A stretch of DNA of 64,000 nucleotides. Origin: Methylobacterium sp. Leaf465 (GTDB lineage: Bacteria > Pseudomonadota > Alphaproteobacteria > Rhizobiales > Beijerinckiaceae). Position numbers and translations under genes: made by a program. Under the pieces are notes generated by a model. That model was given only the letters and a program-made list of their open reading frames with translations. It made no database searches and was not told where the DNA came from. Positions 34,803 to 42,970 of the stretch are shown here, in pieces (position 1 is the stretch's first letter; each line of letters opens with the position of its first letter). The DNA lies in assembly GCF_001424705.1 (NCBI RefSeq), contig NZ_LMRA01000048.1, forward strand, positions 175,453-239,452. The letters are read 5' to 3'.

Positions 34803-34912
34803 CGGGCGACCGATCTGTGTGCAGCTGTCGTCATCGTGACGGCGGGCAAGGTGGATGCAAGGGTCGGGGTTGTGATCGAATGGGTCTGTGTGGAGTCTCA
34901 CGCTTCGCCGAT

Positions 34913-35593
34913 ATGGTCCGCTCACGGGCGGCGCGCCATGCCCGGGTCGGCCTCGCCGCTTTGATGACGCTCTTTGCCGCACTCGGGCTCGGCACGATGC
35001 CATCGCGCGCCACGCCCGACGTGCCGCCGGTGAAGTTGGTGGCCTTCGGCGACAGCCTGACCGCCGGGTATCGCCTGCCCGCGAACGCGGCCTTTCCGGT
35101 GGTGCTGGAGCGGGCCCTGAAGGCACGCGGACGCGTCGTCACGGTGGCGAATGCGGGTGTCTCGGGCGACACCACGACCGGAGGCCTTGATCGCCTCGAC
35201 TGGTCGGTCCCCGACGACACCAACGGCGTCATCCTCGAACTCGGCGCCAACGACATGCTGCGCGGCACCGACCCGGCGGTGACCCGCAAGGCCCTCGATG
35301 CGATGATCGAGCGGCTCAAGGCACGCGGCATTCCCGTGCTGCTTGCGGGGATGAAGGCCTCCCCCAACCTCGGGCCGGACTACGCCGCGCGCTTCGACGC
35401 GATCTACCCGGACCTCGCCAAGCGCTACGACCTCGTCCTGTACCCGTTCTTCCTCGACGGCATCGTCGGCGACCGGCAGGCCCACCTGGACGATGGCCTG
35501 CATCCGAACGCCAGGGGCGTCGAAACGATCGTGGCCGGCATGTTGCCGACGGTCGAGACCTTCCTCGACCGTCTCCATCCGCAGGCGCGCTGA
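34913..35593 (+). CDS. tesA: Arylesterase / multifunctional lysophospholipase TesA (SGNH hydrolase)
   Basis: A 226-residue secreted esterase with a signal peptide of about 33 residues. It shows the GDSL block FGDSLTAGYRL (Ser48), the block III motif ELGANDML with the oxyanion Asn, and the C-terminal DGLHPNARG with the catalytic Asp/His pair. E. coli TesA is a periplasmic acyl-CoA thioesterase and lysophospholipase. The gene faces away from ybbA-ybbP, as in many Proteobacteria. thpR follows after 4 bases. Confidence 0.93.
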   Translation: MVRSRAARHARVGLAALMTLFAALGLGTMPSRATPDVPPVKLVAFGDSLTAGYRLPANAAFPVVLERALKARGRVVTVANAGVSGDTTTGGLDRLDWSVPDDTNGVILELGANDMLRGTDPAVTRKALDAMIERLKARGIPVLLAGMKASPNLGPDYAARFDAIYPDLAKRYDLVLYPFFLDGIVGDRQAHLDDGLHPNARGVETIVAGMLPTVETFLDRLHPQAR

Positions 35594-35597
35594 GCCC

Positions 35598-36137
35598 GTG
35601 CCCCGCCTATTCACCGGCCTCGAAGTTCCCCCCGACCTCGCGCAGGCGCTCGCCCTGAAGCGCGGCGCTCTGCGCGGAAGCCGCTGGATCGAGCCCTCGG
35701 ACTATCACATCACCCTGCGCTTCCTCGGCGATGTCGAGATCGACCTCGCGGAGGCGCTGCACGAGCGCCTGATCGAGGCGCGACCCCGGTCCCCCTTCCC
35801 CGTGACCCTCGACGGTATGGCGAGCTTCGGCGGCGACAGGCCGCGCGCGATCCTCGCCACGGTGCTGTCAACCCCGGAGCTTCTCGACCTTCAGGCCGAA
35901 CAGGAGCGCCTGGCACGCCAAGCCGGGGCCGAGCCGGAACGGCGCAAGTTCACGCCGCACGTCACGCTCGCACGCCTCCGACGCGAGGCCGGCGCGGAGG
36001 ATGTCGCGGCCTATCTGGGCGAGCGCGGCCTGTTCACGTCCCTCACCTTCACGGCGGAGCGTGTGGCGCTGTTCTCGGCGCGGGAATCGAAGGGCGGCGG
36101 TCCCTACGTGGTCGAGGCAGCCTACCCGCTCGGATAG
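35598..36137 (+). CDS. thpR: RNA 2',3'-cyclic phosphodiesterase
   Basis: A 179-residue 2H-phosphoesterase with the two catalytic HxTx motifs, HITL (37-40) and HVTL (121-124). It was formerly called 2'-5' RNA ligase (LigT). Members open 2',3'-cyclic phosphates on RNA. The start is a GTG at 35598, 4 bases after the tesA stop, so it is probably translated from the same message. A link between the two functions is not evident. Confidence 0.93.
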   Translation: MPRLFTGLEVPPDLAQALALKRGALRGSRWIEPSDYHITLRFLGDVEIDLAEALHERLIEARPRSPFPVTLDGMASFGGDRPRAILATVLSTPELLDLQAEQERLARQAGAEPERRKFTPHVTLARLRREAGAEDVAAYLGERGLFTSLTFTAERVALFSARESKGGGPYVVEAAYPLG

Positions 36138-36157
36138 GGAACGGGCGCGCGGAGACG

Positions 36158-37186
36158 TCAGAGGCGGCGCAGTGCCACCGACTCGATGCGGTGGCTGGCC
36201 CCCTTGGCGAGGATCAGGCTGGCCCGCTGCCGGGTCGGCAGGATGTTGTCACGCAGGTTCGGCAGGTTGATGGTCGTCCAGAGCGTATCGGCGATCTCGA
36301 TCGCCTCGGATTCCGTTACCTCGGCGTACTTTCGGAAATAGGAGAGCGGATCGCGGAAAGCGGTCTGGCGCAGGCGCAGGAAGCGATTGACGTACCAGCG
36401 GTGCAGGTCGTCCTCGTGGCCGTCGAGGTAGATCGAGAAGTCGAAGAAGTCCGAGACGAACGGGATCGCGGTGCCGTCGCGGGGCAGGCGCGCCGGCTGT
36501 AGGACGTTCAAGCCCTCGACGATGAGGATGTCGGGCGATTCGATGATCCGCTCCTCGCCCTGCACCACGTCGTAGACGAGGTGAGAGTAGAGCGGCGCCG
36601 CGACACGCTTCTTGCCGGCCTTGATGTCGGTGAGGAAGCGCAACAGCGCGGCCGTGTCGTAGCTTTCGGGGAAGCCCTTCCGCTCCATCGCGCCCATCCG
36701 CTTCAGCTCGGCATTGGGCAGCAGAAAGCCGTCGGTGGTGATGAGGTCGACCTTGGGGGTGTTGGGCCAGCGCGCGAGCAGGGCGGCGAGGACACGGGCG
36801 GAGGTCGACTTGCCCACGGCCACAGATCCGGCGAGGCCGATGATGTACGGTACCTTCGTCTCGTGCTCGGCGAGAAGGAAGCGCTGGGTCGCCTTGAACA
36901 GGCCTTGCGTCGCTGCCACGTAGAGTGAAAGCAGCCGTGAAAGCGGCAGGTAGATCGCCTCCACCTCCTCGACCGAGATCGGATCGTTGAGGGATTGCAG
37001 GCGCGCCACTTCCTCCGCCGCCAGGGTCAGGGGGGTGTCGGCACGCAGCTGAGCCCATTCTTCTCGGGTGAACAAGCGGTAAGGCGACAGCCGCTCCGAG
37101 CCCTGGCCGGTGACTGGGTCCTGGCCCCGGGCGGTCGGGCGTTCGATCACGGCAGGCGGCATCGTGAAAAGCGATTCGGCGTTCAC
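36158..37186 (-). CDS. coaA: Type I pantothenate kinase
   Basis: Phosphorylates pantothenate, the first and regulated step of CoA synthesis. The 342-residue product has the P-loop GSVAVGKST (120-128), TTDGFLLPNAEL, RKGFPESYD, YSHLVYDVV, and the C-terminal catalytic part SDFFDFSIYLDG. It starts inside the hisE stop region (4-base overlap) and is the last gene of the histidine operon here, an arrangement recurring in Rhizobiales. Confidence 0.95.
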   Translation of the reverse strand: MNAESLFTMPPAVIERPTARGQDPVTGQGSERLSPYRLFTREEWAQLRADTPLTLAAEEVARLQSLNDPISVEEVEAIYLPLSRLLSLYVAATQGLFKATQRFLLAEHETKVPYIIGLAGSVAVGKSTSARVLAALLARWPNTPKVDLITTDGFLLPNAELKRMGAMERKGFPESYDTAALLRFLTDIKAGKKRVAAPLYSHLVYDVVQGEERIIESPDILIVEGLNVLQPARLPRDGTAIPFVSDFFDFSIYLDGHEDDLHRWYVNRFLRLRQTAFRDPLSYFRKYAEVTESEAIEIADTLWTTINLPNLRDNILPTRQRASLILAKGASHRIESVALRRL

Positions 37187-37506
37187 GCGGGGCTCCGGGA
37201 GGCCTTCTCCGCGATCCCGCTCTGAACCGTTCGCCGCTCGAGCTCGGCCAGCACCTCGTTCAAAGTCACGCCACCGACCCGCAGCAGGACTAGGAGATGG
37301 TACAGCACGTCCGCGGCCTCGCTGATGAGGCCGGATCGGTCACCCTGTACGGCGGCGATCGCCGCCTCGACCGCCTCCTCGCCGAGCTTCTTGGCCGGTT
37401 TGGCCGGGCCGCCGGCTACGAGCTTTGCGGTGTAGGAAGTCTCGGGAGACGCTGCCGCACGATCCGCGACGAGGGCTTCGAGATCGCTGAGAGTGAACTG
37501 GGTCAT
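37183..37506 (-). CDS. hisE: Phosphoribosyl-ATP pyrophosphatase
   Basis: Second step of histidine synthesis: hydrolyses PR-ATP to PR-AMP. The 107-residue stand-alone HisE has the all-alpha NTP-PPase pattern KLGEEAVEAAIAA and EAADVLYHLLVLL, carrying the metal-binding acidic residues. ATG 37506 (MTQFTLSDLEALV) is chosen; the 19 codons upstream are not family-like. It overlaps coaA by 4 bases, and hisF lies 92 bases upstream. Confidence 0.93.
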   Translation of the reverse strand: MTQFTLSDLEALVADRAAASPETSYTAKLVAGGPAKPAKKLGEEAVEAAIAAVQGDRSGLISEAADVLYHLLVLLRVGGVTLNEVLAELERRTVQSGIAEKASRSPA

Positions 37507-37598
37507 ACAATCCTGGTCCCGGCGAACCGGGCCTATCGTGCCGTGCAACCAAGCGTGCGGCACGATGGATCATGACGCAAGGGCTGCGAAGGTCCGCC

Positions 37599-38375
37599 TC
37601 AGAGATCGAGGCGCATGGAGAGACCGGCCGCGGCCATGTGGACCTTGGCCTCGGATACCGTGTGCTGCCCGAAATGGAAGATCGAGGCCGCCAGAACCGC
37701 ACTGGCACCGCCTTCGCGGACTCCCGCTACCAGGTCGTCCAAGCCGCCCACACCGCCCGAGGCGATGACCGGCACCGTGACGGCATCGGAAATGGCCCGC
37801 GTCAGGCCGATATCGTACCCGGAGCGCATCCCGTCGCGATCCATCGAGGTCACGAGCAATTCACCGGCGCCGCGGGCCGTGACGGTGCGGGCGAAGGCGA
37901 TGGCGTCGATGCCGGTGGGCTTGCGCCCGCCATGGGTGAAGATCTGCCATTCCGGCGCCTCGCCGGGACCGGAGGTCCGCTTGGCATCGATCGCCACGAC
38001 GATGCACTGGCTACCGAACTTTTCCGCACCGCGGGCGACGAAATCGGGATCGTTCACGGCTGCCGTGTTGATGGAAACCTTGTCGGCCCCGGCCAACAGG
38101 AGAGTGCGGATATCCGCCACCGTACGGATGCCACCACCGACGGTGAGCGGCATGAAGCAGGCTTCCGCCGTTCGGCTGACGACGTCGAGGAGCGTCCCGC
38201 GATCCTCATGGCTCGCCGTGATGTCGAGGAAGCAGAGCTCGTCGGCACCAGCCGCGTCGTAGGCCTTAGCCGCCTCAACGGGATCGCCGGCATCGCGCAG
38301 TTCCAGGAACTGGACGCCTTTCACGACACGGCCGTCCTTGACGTCGAGGCACGGGATGATGCGAGTTTTGAGCAC
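37599..38375 (-). CDS. hisF: Imidazole glycerol phosphate synthase, cyclase subunit
   Basis: With HisH converts PRFAR and ammonia to imidazole glycerol phosphate and AICAR. The 258-residue (beta-alpha)8 barrel has catalytic Asp11 (IIPCLDVKDGRVVKG) and the second Asp in VVAIDAKR, with PLTVGGGIR and ASGGVGGLDD phosphate-binding loops. The start is GTG. It lies 17 bases after hisA. Confidence 0.97.
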   Translation of the reverse strand: MLKTRIIPCLDVKDGRVVKGVQFLELRDAGDPVEAAKAYDAAGADELCFLDITASHEDRGTLLDVVSRTAEACFMPLTVGGGIRTVADIRTLLLAGADKVSINTAAVNDPDFVARGAEKFGSQCIVVAIDAKRTSGPGEAPEWQIFTHGGRKPTGIDAIAFARTVTARGAGELLVTSMDRDGMRSGYDIGLTRAISDAVTVPVIASGGVGGLDDLVAGVREGGASAVLAASIFHFGQHTVSEAKVHMAAAGLSMRLDL

Positions 38376-38392
38376 GAATAACCTCGGATGCG

Positions 38393-39151
38393 TCAGGCCG
38401 CCGGAGCCGCATCGGGCGCACCGGTCGCGCGCCGGATGGCCGCCAGGGCCTCGCGCGGGTCGATCCGCCCGTCGTAGAGGGCACGGCCTGTGATGGCGCC
38501 GGCGAGGAGCGCGCAGTCCGGTTCCAGGATGCGGTGGACGTCATCGATCGAGGCAAGGCCACCGGAAGCGATCACCGGGATGGTCACCGCGCGAGCAAGG
38601 CCGAGGGTCATCTCGATATTGAGGCCCTTCAGGATGCCGTCGCGGGCGATGTCGGTGTAGATGATGGCGGCAACGCCGGCATCCTCGAAGCGACGCCCGA
38701 GTTCCTCAGCCGTCATGCTGGAGGTGGTGGCCCAGCCCTCGACCGCGACGCGGCCGTCCTTGGCGTCGATGCCGACCGCGATCTTGCCCGGATAGAGGCG
38801 GGCGGCCTCGCGCACGAAGGCGGGATCGCGTACGGCGGCAGTGCCGATGATGACGCGGCTTACGCCCTTGGCGAGCCAGGCCTCCAGGGTCCGCATCTCG
38901 CGGATGCCGCCGCCGAGTTGCACCGGAAGCTTGGTCCGCGCCAGGATCGCATCGACGGCATCCGCGTTCATCGGCGCGCCCGCGAAGGCGCCGTCGAGGT
39001 CGACGACGTGAAGCCAGGAGAAACCCTGCTCCTCGAAGACCGCCGCCTGCGCCGCAGGATCGTCGCTGAACACGATGGCCTGGGCCATGTCGCCCTGAAC
39101 GAGGCGGACACAGCGCCCTTCCTTGAGATCGATGGCCGGAAACAGGATCAC
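38393..39151 (-). CDS. hisA: Phosphoribosylformimino-AICAR-phosphate isomerase
   Basis: Amadori isomerase of histidine synthesis. The 252-residue barrel is homologous to HisF, with Asp8 in ILFPAIDLKEGRCVRL, the LGGGIREM loop, GIDAKDGRVAVEGW and the C-terminal ASGGLASIDD. GTG start at 39151. It lies between hisH (48-base gap) and hisF. Confidence 0.97.
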   Translation of the reverse strand: MILFPAIDLKEGRCVRLVQGDMAQAIVFSDDPAAQAAVFEEQGFSWLHVVDLDGAFAGAPMNADAVDAILARTKLPVQLGGGIREMRTLEAWLAKGVSRVIIGTAAVRDPAFVREAARLYPGKIAVGIDAKDGRVAVEGWATTSSMTAEELGRRFEDAGVAAIIYTDIARDGILKGLNIEMTLGLARAVTIPVIASGGLASIDDVHRILEPDCALLAGAITGRALYDGRIDPREALAAIRRATGAPDAAPAA

Positions 39152-39199
39152 GCGTCGGTTCGCTTTCGGGTGGGACGGGTCACAGGTGGGGTCTGCGCC

Positions 39200-39862
39200 T
39201 CAGGGATGCCAGCGGAGGAAGTTGGCGAGCAGTGCGAGGCCGAGCCGTTGGCTCTTTTCCGGGTGGAATTGGGTGCCGGCGACGTTGTCGCGCGCCACCA
39301 TCGCGGTGACCGAACCGCCGTAATTGCTGTGGGCAATGCGATCTTCCATCCGCTCAGGCGACAGCGCGTAACTGTGTACGAAGTAGGCGTGCAGTCCGCC
39401 CTCGCCCGTCGGGATCTCCGACAGCAAAGCGTGTGGCCGGTCGATCTCGAGGGTGTTCCAGCCCATGTGGGGTACCTTGAGGCCGGGATCGTTCGGCTGG
39501 ATCGGACCGACATCGCCGGGAATCCAGCCGAGGCCCGCGGTCGTGTCGTATTCCAGGCCGCGCGTCGCCAGGAGCTGCATGCCGACGCAGATGCCGAGGA
39601 ACGGGCGACCCCGCTCGTGCGCCGCATGGGTCATCGCCTCGACCATGCCAGGTACGGCGTCGAGACCGCGGCGACAATCGGCGTAGGCGCCGACACCGGG
39701 CAGAACCACCCGGTCAGCCTTGGCGACCGCCTCCGCCTCGCTCGTCAGGACGATGCGCGTCGCGTCGAGGCCGGCCTCCCGAGCCGCCCGCTCGAACGCC
39801 TTTGCGGCGGAATGCAGGTTGCCCGAGCCGTAATCGATGATCGCGACGGTCTCTGCACTCAC
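39200..39862 (-). CDS. hisH: Imidazole glycerol phosphate synthase, glutamine amidotransferase subunit
   Basis: Supplies ammonia from glutamine to HisF. The 220-residue class I amidotransferase has nucleophile Cys92 in FLGICVGMQ and the His/Glu pair in GTQFHPEKSQ, with the oxyanion PGVGAY near the N-terminus. The start is GTG, whose bases overlap the TGA of the DUF2628 gene (GTGA), so translation is coupled. Confidence 0.97.
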   Translation of the reverse strand: MSAETVAIIDYGSGNLHSAAKAFERAAREAGLDATRIVLTSEAEAVAKADRVVLPGVGAYADCRRGLDAVPGMVEAMTHAAHERGRPFLGICVGMQLLATRGLEYDTTAGLGWIPGDVGPIQPNDPGLKVPHMGWNTLEIDRPHALLSEIPTGEGGLHAYFVHSYALSPERMEDRIAHSNYGGSVTAMVARDNVAGTQFHPEKSQRLGLALLANFLRWHP

Positions 39863-40344
39863 CGCCGACCCTCGCTGAATGGGAACATGCCGATGGCAAG
39901 GTCACTCGGCGGCACCGAGATGCCGATATGGGACGCTGGTCCGGTGCGCCCTGTGGGAACACCGTCCAGCCAGCGTGCAGCAGCCTTCATTTCGGCCTCC
40001 TCGGCATTCGCGGCCGTCACGGCGTCGCGCACCGGACGCCCCGCCCGGGCGTAGGTCCACCGTCGGAGGGAAGAAGCCTCCAGTCCGATCAGGAGCGAAA
40101 CGAGGACCGTGATGACGAAACCGGCGATCGGCGTCAGCCCGAGGAACCGCCCCCCGAACGCCACCACGGCCAACAGAGCAAGAACACCGAGGCCGGCGAG
40201 CCAGAGCCGGTGAAAGAAGAACCAGAGCGGCCCGAAAGCGAAAGCCGGCCAGGAGAAGCCATCCGGCACGAGGTGCGCCCGCTCGAGACCGTGTGCCTCG
40301 CCGACGAGGGCCCCCTTCGCGGGGTGCAATGTGTAGGTGCGCAT
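39859..40344 (-). CDS. DUF2628 membrane protein within the his operon
   Basis: A 161-residue protein. The N-terminal half begins MRTYTLHPAKGALVGEA, then VPDGFSWPAFAFGPLWFF, the DUF2628 hallmark, followed by two membrane segments (about 50-90). The C-terminal third is soluble. DUF2628 has no known function but is often encoded between hisB and hisH in Rhizobiales. An alternative ATG lies four codons upstream (40356). It overlaps hisH by 4 bases, with hisB 37 bases upstream. Confidence 0.83.
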   Translation of the reverse strand: MRTYTLHPAKGALVGEAHGLERAHLVPDGFSWPAFAFGPLWFFFHRLWLAGLGVLALLAVVAFGGRFLGLTPIAGFVITVLVSLLIGLEASSLRRWTYARAGRPVRDAVTAANAEEAEMKAAARWLDGVPTGRTGPASHIGISVPPSDLAIGMFPFSEGRR

Positions 40345-40381
40345 CACGTCTAGCATCCTCCCTGCCGACCCGACGGGCGGA

Positions 40382-40984
40382 TCAGAGCGATCCCTTGGTC
40401 GAGGGAACACGGCCGCCCTCGCGGGGATCGATCGACACTGCGTGCCGCAAGGCGCGGGCCAAGCCCTTGAAGCAGCTCTCCGCGATATGGTGAGCATTCT
40501 CACCGTAGAGCGTCTCGACATGCAACGTAATGCCAGCGTTCATGGCGAAGGCCTGGAACCACTCGCGGACGAGTTCCGTATCGAACTGTCCGATTTTTTC
40601 GACCCGAAACTGGGTTCGGAACACGAGGAACGGGCGGCCCGAGATATCGATGGAGACCCGCGTTAGGGTCTCGTCCATCGGCAAATGGATGTCGGCATAG
40701 CGGCCGATGCCGCGCTTGTCCGCGAGGGCCTGCGCGAAGGCCTGTCCCAGGGCGATGCCCGCATCTTCCACCGTATGATGGTGATCGACATGGAGATCAC
40801 CCGTGACCGCCACGTCGAGGTCGAACAGCGCGTGGCGCGCGAACAGCTCGAGCATGTGGTCGAAGAAGCCGACCCCCGTTGAGACCTGAGCCCGCCCCGT
40901 CCCGTCGAGATCGAGCGCGACCTGCACGTCGGTCTCCGCTGTCTTGCGGCTGATGCGGGCGGCGCGCTTGGCCTCGTGGGTCAC
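40382..40984 (-). CDS. hisB: Imidazoleglycerol-phosphate dehydratase
   Basis: Dehydrates imidazole glycerol phosphate to imidazole acetol phosphate. The 200-residue monofunctional enzyme (no fused phosphatase) has GVGFFDHMLELFARH, DLHVDHHHTVEDAGIALG with its metal-binding His cluster, and the second repeat ENAHHIAESCFKGLARALR. GTG start at 40984. First gene of the hisB-DUF2628-hisH-hisA-hisF-hisE-coaA run. Confidence 0.97.
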   Translation of the reverse strand: MTHEAKRAARISRKTAETDVQVALDLDGTGRAQVSTGVGFFDHMLELFARHALFDLDVAVTGDLHVDHHHTVEDAGIALGQAFAQALADKRGIGRYADIHLPMDETLTRVSIDISGRPFLVFRTQFRVEKIGQFDTELVREWFQAFAMNAGITLHVETLYGENAHHIAESCFKGLARALRHAVSIDPREGGRVPSTKGSL

Positions 40985-41081
40985 GGTTCGGTTCCGGTTT
41001 GGGGAAGAACCCGCCTTCTAGAGGGAAGACAGGGTCGCGGAAAGGGTGGACGGAGCTGATTTCACCGGCGCTCCCGGCTAC

Positions 41082-41957
41082 TCAGCGGTGCAGGACTCGG
41101 CCCGCCACCGCGTCGAGCTTGGCGAGTAGGGCTGGGTCGCGCTGCGCGGGAGCGGTCATGATGGCGCCGTCGAGGGCGTGCTCCGTACCGACGGGGCAGG
41201 GCTCGCGCTCGGCCGGGAAATCGCGGGCGAGACGGGCGACGAGGCGCGCGGCCTTGTCGGCATTGGCTCGCGCCACCGCCACCACGGCAGCGACGTCGAC
41301 GGCATCGTGGGTCGGGTGCCAACAGTCGAAATCGGTCACCATCGCGATCGTCGCATAGGTGATTTCGGCTTCGCGGGCGAGCTTGGCCTCCGGCATGTTG
41401 GTCATGCCGATCACGTCGTAGCCGAACGCCTTGTAAGTGGTCGACTCGGCATAGGTGGAGAATTGGGGACCCTCCATGCAGACATAGGTCCCGTCGCGAT
41501 GGACCGCGATATCCTCCGCCTGTGCCGCCGCAGCGATGCGCGCCTGCAGTGTCGGTCCGACGGGATGCGCCAGGGAGACGTGGGCGACGCAGCCATCGCC
41601 GAAGAACGAACCGGCGCGGCCGTGGGTGCGGTCAACGAACTGATCGACGAGCACGAAAAGACCGGGATGCAGCTCGGCTTTGAACGAGCCGCAGGCCGAG
41701 AGCGAGACGAGGTCGGTGACACCAGCCCGCTTCAGCACGTCGATGTTCGCGCGATAGTTGATACCCGATGGCGAGAAGCGGTGCCCGCGGCCGTGGCGGG
41801 CGAGGAACACCACCTTCGTCGCGCCGATGCGGCCGATGCGCAGCGCGTCTGAAGGCGCGCCCCAGGGGGATTCGATCCGCTCTTCGCGGACATCCTCCAG
41901 GCCGGGCAGGTCATAGACCCCGGACCCGCCCATCACGCCGAGCACCGCTGCCGTCAT
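41082..41957 (-). CDS. mtnP: S-methyl-5'-thioadenosine phosphorylase
   Basis: Phosphorolyses MTA, a polyamine and homoserine-lactone by-product, to adenine and methylthioribose 1-phosphate. The 291-residue purine nucleoside phosphorylase shows GVMGGSGVYDLPGL, FLARHGRGHRFSPSGINYRAN in pieces, VSLSACGSFK, the substrate loop CMEGPQFSTYAES, and GMTNMPEAKLARE. ATG 41957 has GGAG 6 bases upstream; a TTG four codons earlier is less likely. Confidence 0.94.
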   Translation of the reverse strand: MTAAVLGVMGGSGVYDLPGLEDVREERIESPWGAPSDALRIGRIGATKVVFLARHGRGHRFSPSGINYRANIDVLKRAGVTDLVSLSACGSFKAELHPGLFVLVDQFVDRTHGRAGSFFGDGCVAHVSLAHPVGPTLQARIAAAAQAEDIAVHRDGTYVCMEGPQFSTYAESTTYKAFGYDVIGMTNMPEAKLAREAEITYATIAMVTDFDCWHPTHDAVDVAAVVAVARANADKAARLVARLARDFPAEREPCPVGTEHALDGAIMTAPAQRDPALLAKLDAVAGRVLHR

Positions 41958-42026
41958 CCCGATCTCCAAAAGTTAGCGCCGGTCGCCCTTCCCTGGGACG
42001 CCGGCGCGGGTGGTGTCAACGGAGGA

Positions 42027-42050
42027 CGGGCAGCCCAGAAGGACTGCCCG
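42027..42050 (-). terminator. Hairpin after petC
   Basis: A 7-bp stem CGGGCAG/CTGCCCG with a 10-base loop begins 8 bases past the petC stop on the minus strand. No T-tract follows. Its position fits the end of the bc1 operon transcript, but it could be weak. Confidence 0.4.
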
Positions 42051-42057
42051 AACCGGA

Positions 42058-42948
42058 TCAGTAGGTCTTGTGCAGTTCGGGCTGGAGTCCGTGGACCTCG
42101 CCGCCGACCTTCGCCCAGATCTTCTTCTTCACGTAGTAGAGCAGACCGGAGAGCACGAGCAGGAACAGGATCACCCGTAAGCCGAGAGCCTTGCGCGCCA
42201 TCATGTGGGGCTCGGCCGCCCAGGCCATGAACGCCGCGACGTCGCGGGAATACTGCTCCGTGGTCTCCGGCACCACCGGCTCGCCCTTGTCGTTCTTCGC
42301 GTAGGTCACCTGCCCATCGCTGATCGGCTTCGGCATCGCGATGAGGTGACCGGCATAGTACTTGTTGTAGTAGGTGCCAGCCGGAATTTCCTTGCCGGCC
42401 GGCGGATCCTCGTAGCCGTTCAGGAGCGCGTGAATGTAGTCAACGCCCTGCTCCGAGAAGCCGATGAACGGCATCGCGTCGAAGACGAACCACGGGAAGC
42501 CGCGCTCGTAGGTGCGGGCTTTGGCCAGCACGGAGAAGTCCGGCGGCGCCTTGCCGCCGTTGGCGGCGGCCGCCGCCTTCTCGTTCGGGAAGGGCGACGG
42601 GAAGGCGTCGGCAGCGCGGGCGGGACGGTCGACGTCCTCGCCGGCATCGTTCTGCTCCTTCACCTTGTACTGGGCGGCGAGTTCCTTGACCTGCCCGGTG
42701 GTGAAGCCAGGCCCCCCCTCCTCCGAGAGGTTGCGGAAGCGCACCAGGCTCATGCTGTGACAGCTCGAGCAGACTTCCTTGTAGACCTGAAAGCCGCGCT
42801 GAAGCTGAGCTTGGTCGAAGCGGCCGAAGGTGCCAGCGAAGCTCCACTTCTCACGGGGCGGATGGGGAGTTCCCTCATCTGCCGACGCGACGGTGATGCT
42901 CATGACAGCCGCGAGCAGGGTTGCGGCGAGGACGCGGGTCGTTTTCAT
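42058..42948 (-). CDS. petC: Cytochrome c1 of the bc1 complex
   Basis: Passes electrons from the Rieske centre to soluble cytochrome c. The 296-residue precursor has a signal peptide of about 23 residues. The haem c motif is CSSCH (Cys60, Cys63, His64). A probable axial Met lies in the AMPKPIS region, and a single C-terminal membrane anchor (VILFLLVLSGLLYYV) with a basic end follows. ATG 42948 is preferred over a TTG three codons upstream. It lies 22 bases after petB. Confidence 0.95.
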   Translation of the reverse strand: MKTTRVLAATLLAAVMSITVASADEGTPHPPREKWSFAGTFGRFDQAQLQRGFQVYKEVCSSCHSMSLVRFRNLSEEGGPGFTTGQVKELAAQYKVKEQNDAGEDVDRPARAADAFPSPFPNEKAAAAANGGKAPPDFSVLAKARTYERGFPWFVFDAMPFIGFSEQGVDYIHALLNGYEDPPAGKEIPAGTYYNKYYAGHLIAMPKPISDGQVTYAKNDKGEPVVPETTEQYSRDVAAFMAWAAEPHMMARKALGLRVILFLLVLSGLLYYVKKKIWAKVGGEVHGLQPELHKTY

Positions 42949-42970
42949 GGTTCTCAAAAGTCCCCTGCCT

